Source of the DNA: Mycobacterium sp. M26
Lineage (GTDB): Bacteria > Actinomycetota > Actinomycetes > Mycobacteriales > Mycobacteriaceae
Reading direction: 5' to 3'
Assembly: GCF_001494595.1 (NCBI RefSeq)
Contig: NZ_LN929908.1
Span: 1,649,716 to 1,713,715, forward strand
Length of the DNA stretch: 64,000 nt
The notes beneath the pieces were generated by a model. That model worked only from the letters and a program-made list of their open reading frames with translations. It searched no databases and had not been told where the DNA came from. The translations under genes were made by a program, and so were the position numbers. Below, piece after piece: positions 33,496 through 42,466 of this stretch. The stretch's first letter is position 1. Every line of letters begins with the position of its first letter.

Positions 33496-34362
33496 TTAGT
33501 CGGCAGCCTTCTTGGCGCGCTTGGATCCGCCGGTGGACTTGCTGTCGTCGTTCGCGGAGCTGCTCTTGGCTGACGGCTTGGATGCCGCTGCGGGAGAAGC
33601 CTTGCGGGCGTTGACCGCTGAGGCGCCGCCGACGACGAGGCCGTTGATGTTGATGCCGGGGCCGGATTTGGTGATGTTCTTGCCGTTCTGCAGGATCGCA
33701 CCGGCGATGGCGAACGGACCGGTACCGGCGCCAACGTCGTTGCCGCCACCGAGGATGTTGAATGCGGTGTTAAACGCTCCGCTGGTACCCCCGTTGGCCA
33801 GTACGTTGTTGTTCTGGCCGCCGAGGTTGATTGCGGTGTTGGTGATACCGGTCGCGGCGACGTTGTTCGACGTCATGGCGCCGGTTCCGTCCCCGAACAG
33901 GTTGACGGCGAGATTGCCGATGCCGACTGCCTGGGCGGTGCTGTACGACGTACTGCCCAGCGAGACATTCAGCGCGAAGTTGAAGCCGAGGCCGAGGGTC
34001 GTGCCTGCCGTGACGGTCTCGCCATTGGCTCCCAGCTGAGTGGCGATGTTGAAGAACCCGTTGCTGATCGCAATCGCGTTGTCGCCGACCGCGGTAGCGA
34101 AATTGAAACCGCCGATGTTGGTGGCCTCGGCATTGGCGCCGATCGCAAAGGCAGTCCCGAAGATGCCGTTCGCCGTCGCTTTGGCGCCGGGGCCGATGGC
34201 GATGGCGATACCGGTGACGGTGCTCGTGCAGTCGGCGCTGTTGCCGATTCCCCAGAATGAGGCGCAGGTGGCGTTGGCGCTGGGGGCGCCAATCCCGGTG
34301 CTGAGCAGAGCCGCGGTGAATGCCCCGACGGCCGCCGCGGTGGTGGTGCGACGAGAGTTGAT
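33496..34362 (-). CDS. Secreted solenoid-like repeat protein, array member 4 (apparent ATC start)
   Basis: I translated this stretch by hand: the frame is open from 34362 to 33496 and gives about 288 residues with a full signal peptide (NSRRTTTAAAVGAFTAALLS...PSANA), CASFWGIGNSADC, coils such as GIFGTAFAIGANAEATN and FNIATQLGANGE, the GPGININGLVVGG cap and a basic tail. The start codon position again holds ATC after GAAAGG. The first ATG in frame is at 33876 (MTSNNVAA), more than halfway through, so gene callers would truncate it. Confidence 0.65.
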   Translation of the reverse strand: MNSRRTTTAAAVGAFTAALLSTGIGAPSANATCASFWGIGNSADCTSTVTGIAIAIGPGAKATANGIFGTAFAIGANAEATNIGGFNFATAVGDNAIAISNGFFNIATQLGANGETVTAGTTLGLGFNFALNVSLGSTSYSTAQAVGIGNLAVNLFGDGTGAMTSNNVAATGITNTAINLGGQNNNVLANGGTSGAFNTAFNILGGGNDVGAGTGPFAIAGAILQNGKNITKSGPGININGLVVGGASAVNARKASPAAASKPSAKSSSANDDSKSTGGSKRAKKAAD

Positions 34363-34384
34363 AGCGGTGCCTTTCGTGGTGGGG

Positions 34385-35251
34385 TTAGTCGGCAGCCTTC
34401 TTGGCGCGCTTGGATCCGCCGGTGGACTTGTTGTCGTCGTTTCCGGAACTGCTCTTGGCTGACGGCTTGGATGCCGCAGCCGGAGAAGCCTTGCGGGCGT
34501 TGACCGCCGACGCGCCGCCGACCACGACGCCGTTGACGTTGATGCCAGGGCCGTTCTTGATGATGGTCTGGCCGTTCTGCAGGATCGCTGCCGAGATGGC
34601 GAGCGGGCCGGGGCCCGCGTAGACGGTGTTGCCGCCGCCCAACGTATTGATCGCCAGGTTCAGCCCTCGGTCGATCGCCGAGACGGAGTTGCCCGCGCCG
34701 CCGAGGTTCGCCGCAATATTGGCGACGCCGCCCGCGGTCACCGTCGTGACCTGCACAAAGTTGGCGCCGGGGCCGAACAGGTTGACCGCGAGGTTGCCGA
34801 TGCCGGTTGCCTGGACGTAGCTGTAGGAGTTGTCTCCCACCCCGATGTTGAGGGCGATGTTGAGGCCGAGGCCGCCAGCGCTGGTCAGACCCGTGGTCGC
34901 GGCCGTACCGCCGGTTCCCAACTGTGCCGCGATGTTGAACAGGCCGCTGGACTGGCCGATTGATTCGTCGCCCACGGTGACGGCGAAGCTGAAGGAGCCA
35001 CTGTTGGTGGCGATCGAGTTGGCGCCGACCGCGAATGCGGTCCCGAAGAGGCCTGCCGAGTTGGCTGTCGCGTTCGGGCCGATGGCGATGGCGATGCTGG
35101 TGGGTGTGCTGGTGCAGTTGGCGCTGTTGCCGATTCCCCAGAACGAGGCGCAGGTGGCGTTGGCGCTGGGGGCGCCGAGTCCGGCGCTGAGCAACGTCCC
35201 GGCGGCCAGGGCGCCGAGTGTGGTGGAGCCGATGATCTTGTGGGTATGCAT
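34385..35251 (-). CDS. Secreted solenoid-like repeat protein, array member 5 (operon-proximal)
   Basis: A 288-residue protein starting at ATG 35251 (MHTHKIIGSTTLG...) with GGAAGAGG seven bases upstream. Cleavage near PSANA, then CASFWGIGNSANC, coils (SIAIAIGPNATANSAGLFGT, FAVGANSIATNSG, FNIAAQLG) and the cap and tail shared with member 4 (GPGINVNGVVVGG; SKRAKKAAD). It is the first gene of the five-gene operon. Roughly 100 bp separate it from the SPFH gene and should hold the operon promoter. Confidence 0.75.
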   Translation of the reverse strand: MHTHKIIGSTTLGALAAGTLLSAGLGAPSANATCASFWGIGNSANCTSTPTSIAIAIGPNATANSAGLFGTAFAVGANSIATNSGSFSFAVTVGDESIGQSSGLFNIAAQLGTGGTAATTGLTSAGGLGLNIALNIGVGDNSYSYVQATGIGNLAVNLFGPGANFVQVTTVTAGGVANIAANLGGAGNSVSAIDRGLNLAINTLGGGNTVYAGPGPLAISAAILQNGQTIIKNGPGINVNGVVVGGASAVNARKASPAAASKPSAKSSSGNDDNKSTGGSKRAKKAAD

Positions 35252-35354
35252 GGCCGAGCCTCTTCCATTGGTTGCCTTCGCAAGCAAAATAGTGCTCGCC
35301 CGGGCAACTCGGGCCGGAATTGACTCCGGGGACAGATTTGGCGTGTCCGGCGCG

Positions 35355-36293
35355 TCAGCCACCCTGCGGCACTACGTACGTCGGCTGATACGGGTTCTGG
35401 CCCGCCTCAATGGCCTTCGCCTTCAGATAGGCGTCGATCGAGGGGTAACCCGCGATCTCAGCCTGCTTCTGCAAGGCCCGCTGGCGGGCCAACTCGGTCT
35501 GGGCCTGGGCTGCCGACACATCGGCGTCGGCCTTGGCCTTGGCGGCTTCCGCGTCGGCAACACCCTTGGCCTTGACGGCATTCGCGTCGGCGATGGCCTG
35601 CTGCTCGGCAGTGATGGCGGCCTTCAGGTTCGGATCCACCGGATCGGGTTTCATCACCGTCACCTGGAAGTTGGTGAAGTACTCCTCGCCGTTGGTGCGG
35701 TTCTTGGTGGCCTGCGGCAGGGTGTCGCGCAGCGCGTTCTGGAACTCGATGCGGACCTTCTCGTCGTTCCAGATCTGCCGCCAGGTGTACTTCTGCGCGA
35801 CCGACACCAAGGTGTTCTGCAGTGGCTGGCCCACGACGTAGCGCAGCAGGTTCTTCCAGCCCAGTGACACGCTGCCGTCGCTGTTGAGCCAGCCCTGGTA
35901 CTTGGTGCCGAAGTCGCGGTGGAAGTTCATCAGCTTCCCGCAATCGGTGGTCAGGTCGAAGGTGACCGACACCGGCACCTTCAACTCGGCGGGAGCAGAA
36001 GCGTTCGACACGACGATGGTGGCCGGCGCTTCGGCGTCGTCGGCGTCCAGGGCGTCCCAGCTGATCTGACGGGCGGGATAGAGGTAGGCCTTGAAGCCTC
36101 CCGGCGGGTTGAACTCGGAGGTTTCCGGGTTGATGCAGCCCTCCACCTTCGGGTCGGTGGGGATGATCAGGAAGTCGTCGACCTTGACTGCCGTGGTGCC
36201 CGCCCCGACTTGGGTGCTGCAGCCGGACAGGATGAGGCCGCCCACAATGAGCACCGCGACGACGGCGCCGATGACGATCCTTCGAGCTGTCAC
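35355..36293 (-). CDS. SPFH/band-7 domain lipoprotein
   Basis: A 312-residue protein. The N-terminus is a lipoprotein signal with lipobox LSGC (Cys25). An SPFH/prohibitin-like domain (about 30-215) is followed by an Ala/Lys/Glu/Gln-rich helix (about 215-285), the coiled coil that drives oligomerisation in this family, and a short Pro/Gln tail. Being lipidated, it would sit on the outer face of the plasma membrane, an unusual side for SPFH proteins. GTG 36293 overlaps the stop of the small membrane gene upstream by four bases (GTGA), so the two are coupled. Confidence 0.7.
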   Translation of the reverse strand: MTARRIVIGAVVAVLIVGGLILSGCSTQVGAGTTAVKVDDFLIIPTDPKVEGCINPETSEFNPPGGFKAYLYPARQISWDALDADDAEAPATIVVSNASAPAELKVPVSVTFDLTTDCGKLMNFHRDFGTKYQGWLNSDGSVSLGWKNLLRYVVGQPLQNTLVSVAQKYTWRQIWNDEKVRIEFQNALRDTLPQATKNRTNGEEYFTNFQVTVMKPDPVDPNLKAAITAEQQAIADANAVKAKGVADAEAAKAKADADVSAAQAQTELARQRALQKQAEIAGYPSIDAYLKAKAIEAGQNPYQPTYVVPQGG

Positions 36294-36529
36294 GTGTCGT
36301 TCGCTCCTTTGTTCCAGATGATCTGGTTCAGCCGTTCCTGGCGCTCGGCCTCGTACCGCTCTTTCTCGCGCGCCATCAACTCGCGCGCATAGGCTCGGCG
36401 CTCCTTGGGGGACAGAAATATCAGCGGATCGTCGACGCCGCGCAGCATCTTGCGCAAGTGGTGGATGTAGATCGCCATGGCGAGAATGACGATGCCCACG
36501 ATCACAAGAATCGGGATGACCGCCCTCAT
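36290..36529 (-). CDS. Small single-span membrane protein
   Basis: 79 residues: one N-terminal transmembrane helix (about 4-22, VIPILVIVGIVILAMAIYI), then a strongly charged cytoplasmic helix (SPKERRAYARELMAREKERY...). It is translationally coupled to the SPFH lipoprotein, so it may be its membrane partner. I do not recognise the family. It starts at ATG 36529, divergent from glnA2 with about 97 bp between them. Confidence 0.7.
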   Translation of the reverse strand: MRAVIPILVIVGIVILAMAIYIHHLRKMLRGVDDPLIFLSPKERRAYARELMAREKERYEAERQERLNQIIWNKGANDT

Positions 36530-36626
36530 CGGACAAGTATCGGGACAACCTCCTCAATTCGCCTGGTGATGCGGCATTTACCCCGCGTGTAACACAGAAT
36601 TAACAGCCGGTGCATACGCTCGCGTC

Positions 36627-37967
36627 ATGGACCGCCAGAAGGAATTTGTGCTGCGCACGCTGGAGGAACGCGATATCCGGTTCGTCCGGTTGTGGTTCAC
36701 CGACGTGCTCGGCTTCCTCAAGTCGGTCGCCATCGCGCCCGCCGAACTGGAGGGTGCCTTCGAGGAGGGCATCGGCTTCGACGGTTCCTCGATCGAGGGT
36801 TTCGCGCGCGTCTTCGAATCAGACACGGTGGCGCGCCCCGATCCGTCGACCTTCCAGGTGCTGCCCTGGACCACCAGCGGCGGTCAGCATCACTCGGCTC
36901 GGATGTTCTGCGACATCACCATGCCCGACGGCTCGCCGTCGTGGGCCGACAGCCGGCACGTGCTGCGCAGGCAGTTGGCCAAGGCCTCTGATCTCGGGTT
37001 CTCCTGCTACGTGCACCCGGAGATCGAGTTCTTCCTGCTCGAGCCCGGACCGTACGACGGCAGCGTGCCCGTCCCCGCCGACAACGGCGGCTACTTCGAC
37101 CAGGCCGTGCACGATTCGGCGCCCAACTTCCGCCGCCACGCCATCGACGCGCTGGAGCAGATGGGCATCTCGGTGGAGTTCAGCCACCACGAGGGCGCCC
37201 CCGGCCAGCAGGAGATCGACCTGCGCTACGCCGACGCCCTCTCGATGGCCGACAACGTGATGACGTTCCGCTACGTCGTCAAAGAGGTCGCGCTCGCCGA
37301 AGGGGTGCGGGCATCGTTCATGCCCAAGCCGTTCGCCGAATATCCCGGCTCGGCCATGCACACCCACATGAGCCTGTTCGAGGGTGAAACCAACGCTTTC
37401 CACAGCCCCGAGGACCCGCTGCAGCTATCCGACGTCGCCAAGTCGTTCATCGCCGGAATCCTCGAGCACGCCAGCGAGATCAGCGCCATCACCAACCAGT
37501 GGGTGAACTCCTACAAGCGCCTGGTGCACGGCGGCGAGGCGCCGACCGCGGCCTCCTGGGGTGCGGCCAACCGGTCGGCTCTGGTGCGGGTGCCGATGTA
37601 CACCCCGCGCAAGGCGTCGTCGCGTCGCATCGAGGTGCGCAGCCCCGACTCGGCCTGCAACCCCTACCTCACCTTCGCGGTGCTGCTGGCCGCCGGGCTG
37701 CGCGGCGTCGAGAAGAACTACGTGCTGGGCCCGCAGGCCGAGGACAACGTGTGGATGCTGACTCCCGAGGAGCGCCGCGCGATGGGCTACCGCGAGCTGC
37801 CGTCCAGCCTGGGCATGGCGCTGGCGGAGATGGAGAGCTCCGAACTGGTGGCCGAGGCGCTCGGCGAACACGTCTTCGACTACTTCCTGCGCAACAAGCG
37901 CAAGGAGTGGGAGGACTACCGCAGCAACGTCACGCCGTTCGAGCTGAAGGCTTACCTGTCTCTGTAG
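36627..37967 (+). CDS. glnA2: Glutamine synthetase-family protein GlnA2
   Basis: A 446-residue GS fold enzyme. The N-terminal beta-grasp domain contains FDGSSIEGFARV; the ATP-metal site holds HPEIEFFL, HHEGAPGQQEIDLRY, PGSAMHTHMSL and the Arg-rich RRIEVRSPD block. It matches Rv2222c. Family knowledge from Streptomyces and Mycobacterium suggests GlnA2-type enzymes can act on polyamines (gamma-glutamylpolyamine synthetase) rather than ammonia; the sequence alone does not settle this. It lies just upstream of glnE, as in M. tuberculosis. Confidence 0.9.
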   Translation: MDRQKEFVLRTLEERDIRFVRLWFTDVLGFLKSVAIAPAELEGAFEEGIGFDGSSIEGFARVFESDTVARPDPSTFQVLPWTTSGGQHHSARMFCDITMPDGSPSWADSRHVLRRQLAKASDLGFSCYVHPEIEFFLLEPGPYDGSVPVPADNGGYFDQAVHDSAPNFRRHAIDALEQMGISVEFSHHEGAPGQQEIDLRYADALSMADNVMTFRYVVKEVALAEGVRASFMPKPFAEYPGSAMHTHMSLFEGETNAFHSPEDPLQLSDVAKSFIAGILEHASEISAITNQWVNSYKRLVHGGEAPTAASWGAANRSALVRVPMYTPRKASSRRIEVRSPDSACNPYLTFAVLLAAGLRGVEKNYVLGPQAEDNVWMLTPEERRAMGYRELPSSLGMALAEMESSELVAEALGEHVFDYFLRNKRKEWEDYRSNVTPFELKAYLSL

Positions 37968-37997
37968 CCGACCCCCTGAACCGCGTGCGATACCGTC

Positions 37998-40970
37998 GTG
38001 GGCGTGGCCAAACCAGCGACGCAGCGTCCACGCGTACCCAGCGTGGGCCGACTCGGTTTGGTCGAGCGGTCGGCACCCGCTGACCTGGCCACTCTCGGCT
38101 GGGACACCGATGCTCACGTCGAGCTGCTGTGGTCGTTGTCCCGGGCACCCGATGCCGACGTCGCGCTGCACACCATGGTCCGGCTGGCCGAGGCGCTCGG
38201 CCCGGATTGGCAACAACTGAACGCCGCTCTGCTGAAGGATCGTGGACTTCGGGGCCGGCTGTTCTCGGTGATCGGTTCGTCACTGGCGCTCGGCGACCAT
38301 CTAGTGGCCAACCCGCGGTCCTGGCATCTGCTCGAAGGTGCGGTGACCCTTCCCGACGCCGGGCACCTGCGCCAGATCTTCGATGACTGCATCGCCGAAT
38401 TCGGCACGGCCGCAGCCACAATCATGCCGAAGCTGCGCACGCTGTACCGCGACCAGTTGTTGATCCTGGCCGCACTGGATACCGCGCCGACCGTTGAGAA
38501 CGAGCCGGTGCTGCCGTTCGAGACCATCGGTGCCCACCTGTCGGACATGGCCGACGCCGCCCTGCACGCCGCGCTGCAGGTGGCCGCCGCGACGGTCTGC
38601 AAGTGCGACACCCCGGTACCGCGGCTGGCCGTCATCGCGATGGGCAAATGTGGTGCCCGCGAATTGAACTACGTTAGCGACGTCGACGTGATCTTCGTCG
38701 GGGAGAACGCCGACGCCATCACCACCCGGGTGGCGGGGGAGATGATGCGGCTGGCCTCGGACACCTTCTTCGAGGTGGATGCCGCACTGCGGCCCGAGGG
38801 GAAGCAGGGCGCGCTGGTCCGCACGCTGGACTCCCACGTCGCCTACTACCAACGGTGGGCCAAGACGTGGGAGTTCCAGGCCCTGCTGAAGGCCCGGCCC
38901 GCGGTCGGTGACGCCGAACTCGGCCGCCAGTACATCGAGGCACTCATGCCGATGGTCTGGACTGCTTGTGAGCGTGAGGATTTCGTGCCTGAGGTGCAGG
39001 CGATGCGCCGGCGGGTCGAGGCGCTGGTTCCGGCGGACGTTCGCGACCGCGAGATCAAACTGGGCACCGGCGGGCTGCGCGACGTCGAATTCGCCGTCCA
39101 GTTGCTGCAGTTGGTACACGGCCGCACCGACGACTCGCTGCACGTCGCCTCCACCCTGGAGGCTCTCACGGCGCTGGGGTCCGGGGGATACGTCGGGCGC
39201 GACGACGCCGCCAACCTGACCGCGTCGTATGAGTTCCTGCGCCTGCTCGAGCATCGTCTGCAACTGCAGCGGCTCAAGAGAACTCACATGCTGCCGGCAC
39301 CCGACGATGTCGAGGCGCTGCGCTGGCTGGCCCGCGCGGCGCATATGCGTCCCGACGGCACCCACGACGCGCTCGGCGTGCTGCGTGAGGAGATCAAGCG
39401 ACAGAACCTGCGGGTGTCGCGGTTGCACGCCAAGCTGTTCTACCAACCACTGCTCGAATCGGTCGGCCCGTCGGTGGGTATCGCCGGCGGCCTGACCCCG
39501 GCTGCGGCCGAAAGGCAGCTTGCGGCACTGGGTTACGAGGGACCGCAGACCGCGCTGACCCATCTGAGCGCCCTGGTGAACGAGAGCGGTCGTCGTGGGC
39601 GGGTGCAATCGGTGCTGTTGCCCCGGCTGCTGGACTGGCTGTCGGACACCCCGGACCCCGACAGCGGACTGCTGGCCTACCGTCGCATCAGCGAGGCGCT
39701 CTCGGAACACCGGTGGTACCTGGCGACCCTGCGCGACGAGAGCGCGGTGGCCAAACGCCTGATGCGGGTGCTGGGCACCTCGGCCTTCGTGCCGGAACTG
39801 CTGATGCGCGCGCCCGAGGTGATCCAGCAGTACGCCGACGGACCGACCGGCCCCAAGTTGCTCGACGTCGAACCCGACGGGGTGGCGCGCGCGCTGATCG
39901 CCTCGGCCGCACGGCATCCCGACCCCGTTCGGGCCATCGCGGCCTCGCGGACGTTGCGTCGCCGGGAACTGGCCAGGATCGCCTCGGCCGACCTGCTCGG
40001 CATGCTCGAGGTGCGGCAGGTGTGTGCGGCGCTGACGTCGATCTGGGTGGCGGTGCTGCAGTCGGCCCTGGAGGTGGTGATCCGGGCGAACACTCCCGCC
40101 GAGGGTGTACCGGCCAGGCTCGCCGTCATCGGCATGGGCCGCCTCGGCGGCGGCGAGCTGGGGTACGGCTCGGACGCCGACGTGATGTTCGTCTGCGAAC
40201 CTCACGACGGGGTGGAGGAGTCCCGGGCGGTGAAGTGGTCGGTGTCGATCGCCGAGCAGGTCCGCGCACTGCTGGGTACCCCGAGCGCCGACCCGCCGCT
40301 GGAGGTCGACGCGAACTTGCGCCCCGAGGGCAGGCAGGGTCCGCTGGTCCGCACCCTGGCCTCCTACGAGGCGTACTACGACCAGTGGGCGCAGCCCTGG
40401 GAGATTCAGGCGCTGCTGCGCGCCCACCGGGTGGCCGGCGATCTCGAACTGGGCCACCGCTTCCTGCTGATGGTGGACAAGACGCGCTATCCCGCCGGCG
40501 GCGTGTCGGCCGAGGCCGTGCAGGAGATCCGGCGGATCAAGGCACGGGTGGATGCCGAGCGGCTGCCACGCGGTGCCGATCCCAACACCCACACCAAGCT
40601 CGGTCGCGGTGGTCTGGCTGATATCGAGTGGACCGTGCAGCTACTGCAACTGCGCCACGCCCATCAGGTGCCCGCCCTGCACAACACCTCCACGCTGGAG
40701 ACACTGGACGCCATCGGCGCCGCGGAGTTGCTCGCCGAAGACGATGTGGATCTGCTGCGCCAGGCCTGGCTGACGGCGACCCGGGCACGCAACGCGCTGG
40801 TGCTGGTGCGCGGCAAACCCACCGACCAACTGCCGGGTCCCGGCCGGCAGCTCAACGCGGTGGCAGTGGCCGCCGGCTGGCACAGCGACGACGGCGGGGA
40901 GTTCCTGGACAACTACCTACGGGTGACGCGGCGGGCAAAAGCGTTCGTGCTCAAAGTCTTCGGGGGTTGA
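37998..40970 (+). CDS. glnE: Bifunctional glutamine-synthetase adenylyltransferase/deadenylylase
   Basis: A 990-residue GlnE, which adds AMP to GlnA1 when nitrogen is plentiful and removes it by phosphorolysis when scarce. Two nucleotidyltransferase domains are visible by their GxG...SDxD motifs: IAMGKCGARELNYVSDVDVI (about residue 213) in the N-terminal deadenylylase and IGMGRLGGGELGYGSDADVM (about 711) in the C-terminal adenylylase. The start is GTG 37998 or GTG 38004. It is 30 bp after glnA2, so probably co-transcribed. Its target glnA1 is at 50.8-52.2 kb. Confidence 0.95.
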   Translation: MGVAKPATQRPRVPSVGRLGLVERSAPADLATLGWDTDAHVELLWSLSRAPDADVALHTMVRLAEALGPDWQQLNAALLKDRGLRGRLFSVIGSSLALGDHLVANPRSWHLLEGAVTLPDAGHLRQIFDDCIAEFGTAAATIMPKLRTLYRDQLLILAALDTAPTVENEPVLPFETIGAHLSDMADAALHAALQVAAATVCKCDTPVPRLAVIAMGKCGARELNYVSDVDVIFVGENADAITTRVAGEMMRLASDTFFEVDAALRPEGKQGALVRTLDSHVAYYQRWAKTWEFQALLKARPAVGDAELGRQYIEALMPMVWTACEREDFVPEVQAMRRRVEALVPADVRDREIKLGTGGLRDVEFAVQLLQLVHGRTDDSLHVASTLEALTALGSGGYVGRDDAANLTASYEFLRLLEHRLQLQRLKRTHMLPAPDDVEALRWLARAAHMRPDGTHDALGVLREEIKRQNLRVSRLHAKLFYQPLLESVGPSVGIAGGLTPAAAERQLAALGYEGPQTALTHLSALVNESGRRGRVQSVLLPRLLDWLSDTPDPDSGLLAYRRISEALSEHRWYLATLRDESAVAKRLMRVLGTSAFVPELLMRAPEVIQQYADGPTGPKLLDVEPDGVARALIASAARHPDPVRAIAASRTLRRRELARIASADLLGMLEVRQVCAALTSIWVAVLQSALEVVIRANTPAEGVPARLAVIGMGRLGGGELGYGSDADVMFVCEPHDGVEESRAVKWSVSIAEQVRALLGTPSADPPLEVDANLRPEGRQGPLVRTLASYEAYYDQWAQPWEIQALLRAHRVAGDLELGHRFLLMVDKTRYPAGGVSAEAVQEIRRIKARVDAERLPRGADPNTHTKLGRGGLADIEWTVQLLQLRHAHQVPALHNTSTLETLDAIGAAELLAEDDVDLLRQAWLTATRARNALVLVRGKPTDQLPGPGRQLNAVAVAAGWHSDDGGEFLDNYLRVTRRAKAFVLKVFGG

Positions 40971-40976
40971 GGCGGA

Positions 40977-41609
40977 ATGGAGTTCGAGTGGGACACCATC
41001 AGCGCCGAGGACTACGAACGGATAGCCTCGCTGCATGAGCCGTTGGCGCAGGCGGTACGCAGGTTGATCCACGCCACGATCCACACCGGTGCCGACGCCG
41101 ACACGATCGAGCGCGCCCGGCTGGCCATCGACGAGGCCAGCCAGACGCTGGAGGACACCCCGGCCGGACGACCGCGGACCTTGCGCCACGCGGAGACAGG
41201 TCTGCCGGTGGTATGGATCAATCCCGCTGCGGGGAGCCACAATCCCATCGCACCGCCGATGACGACGCACCACGACGAGTCCGGTCGGTGCTGGAGTGAG
41301 TTCACGCTCGGCCCGGTGTACGAGGGTCCGCCCGGGTTGGTGCACGGGGGCATCTGCGCACTGCTGCTTGACCAGATCCTCGGCGAGGTTGCCACCGAAC
41401 GGCTCAGCACGCCGAAGTTCACCGGCACGATCACGCTGAAATACCTTCGCGGTACCCCGCTGGGGCCGCTGCGGGCGCAGGCGTGGGTGGACCGGACAGA
41501 GGGACACAAGACGTATGCGCGTGGCTCGTTGAGTGATGCGCAGGGCACCACCGTGGAAGCAGAAGGGGTATTCATCATGCCGGCGTGGGCGAGGGTGACA
41601 ACGGGATGA
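40977..41609 (+). CDS. PaaI-family hotdog thioesterase
   Basis: A 210-residue protein with a helical N-terminal extension (1-65) and a hotdog domain (about 85-210). The catalytic-loop block GPPGLVHGGICALLLDQILG is typical of PaaI thioesterases that hydrolyse acyl-CoA. ATG 40977 is six bases after glnE ends, and the stop overlaps the LLM oxidoreductase start (ATGA), so it is part of the glnA2-glnE transcript. Confidence 0.8.
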   Translation: MEFEWDTISAEDYERIASLHEPLAQAVRRLIHATIHTGADADTIERARLAIDEASQTLEDTPAGRPRTLRHAETGLPVVWINPAAGSHNPIAPPMTTHHDESGRCWSEFTLGPVYEGPPGLVHGGICALLLDQILGEVATERLSTPKFTGTITLKYLRGTPLGPLRAQAWVDRTEGHKTYARGSLSDAQGTTVEAEGVFIMPAWARVTTG

Positions 41610-42466
41610 AGTTCTACGTCAGCTGTGCATTCCTGAAGACCAGTGACGTCATCGAGATCGCCAAGGCCGCCGACGATCTCGGTTACGAAGGCCTGGGCAT
41701 CCCCGACCATGTGGTGAACCTGGAGAAGCTGGCCACCCCCTATCCCTACACCCCCGACGGTGAGCGCCGGTGGCAGCCGTTCACCGACTGGCCCGACCCG
41801 TGGGTTCTCGTCGGCGCCCTGGCGCAGGCCACCGAACGGCTGAAGTTCCTCACCACCGTCTACATCCCGGCGATGCGAGACCCATACTCGGCGGCCAAGG
41901 CCATCGGCACCGCGGCCTACCTGGCCGACGGGCGGGTGGAACTCGGCATCGGCGTCGGCTGGTGCGAAGAGGAATTCACCCTGATGGGCCAGCAGTTCGC
42001 CAAGCGCGGCAAGCGAACTGACGAGATGATCCGCCTGATGCGGGCCCTATGGGAGCCGGGCTGGACGGAGTTCGACGGCGAGTTCTACCAGACACCGCGC
42101 CTGGAGATGACGCCCACGCCGCCGCCCATCCCGGTCTACAGCGGCGGGCTCTCGGATATCGCGCTGCGCAGGGCCGCGGGTCTGGACGGCTGGATCGGTG
42201 ATCTGATCACGCTGGACCAGGCCATCGAGCGGGTGGAGAAGGTGCGGGCGCTGCGCGCCGAGAAGGGCCTGAGCATGGACGGCTACACGGTGGTCACACC
42301 GCTGTCGGATGCCTTCCTGCCCGAGCACTACGAGCGCGCAGCGGCCGCCGGAATCCACGGCATCATCACCATGCCGTGGGTGTTCTACTGCGGTGCTGAC
42401 GCCACCGTGGCCGAGAAGATCGACGGCATGCGGCGGTTCCGCAAGGACCTCGGTCTCGACACCTAG
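41606..42466 (+). CDS. LLM-class F420-dependent oxidoreductase
   Basis: A 286-residue luciferase-like monooxygenase-fold enzyme of the TIGR03619-type F420 group. Family blocks are AKAADDLGYEGLGIPDHV (about 21-38), DGRVELGIGVGWCEEEF (about 111-127) and PPIPVYSGGLSDIALRRAA. It probably uses coenzyme F420 to reduce or oxidise an unknown substrate. Translationally coupled to the thioesterase. Its stop shares CTAG with the convergent regulator gene. Confidence 0.85.
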   Translation: MKFYVSCAFLKTSDVIEIAKAADDLGYEGLGIPDHVVNLEKLATPYPYTPDGERRWQPFTDWPDPWVLVGALAQATERLKFLTTVYIPAMRDPYSAAKAIGTAAYLADGRVELGIGVGWCEEEFTLMGQQFAKRGKRTDEMIRLMRALWEPGWTEFDGEFYQTPRLEMTPTPPPIPVYSGGLSDIALRRAAGLDGWIGDLITLDQAIERVEKVRALRAEKGLSMDGYTVVTPLSDAFLPEHYERAAAAGIHGIITMPWVFYCGADATVAEKIDGMRRFRKDLGLDT

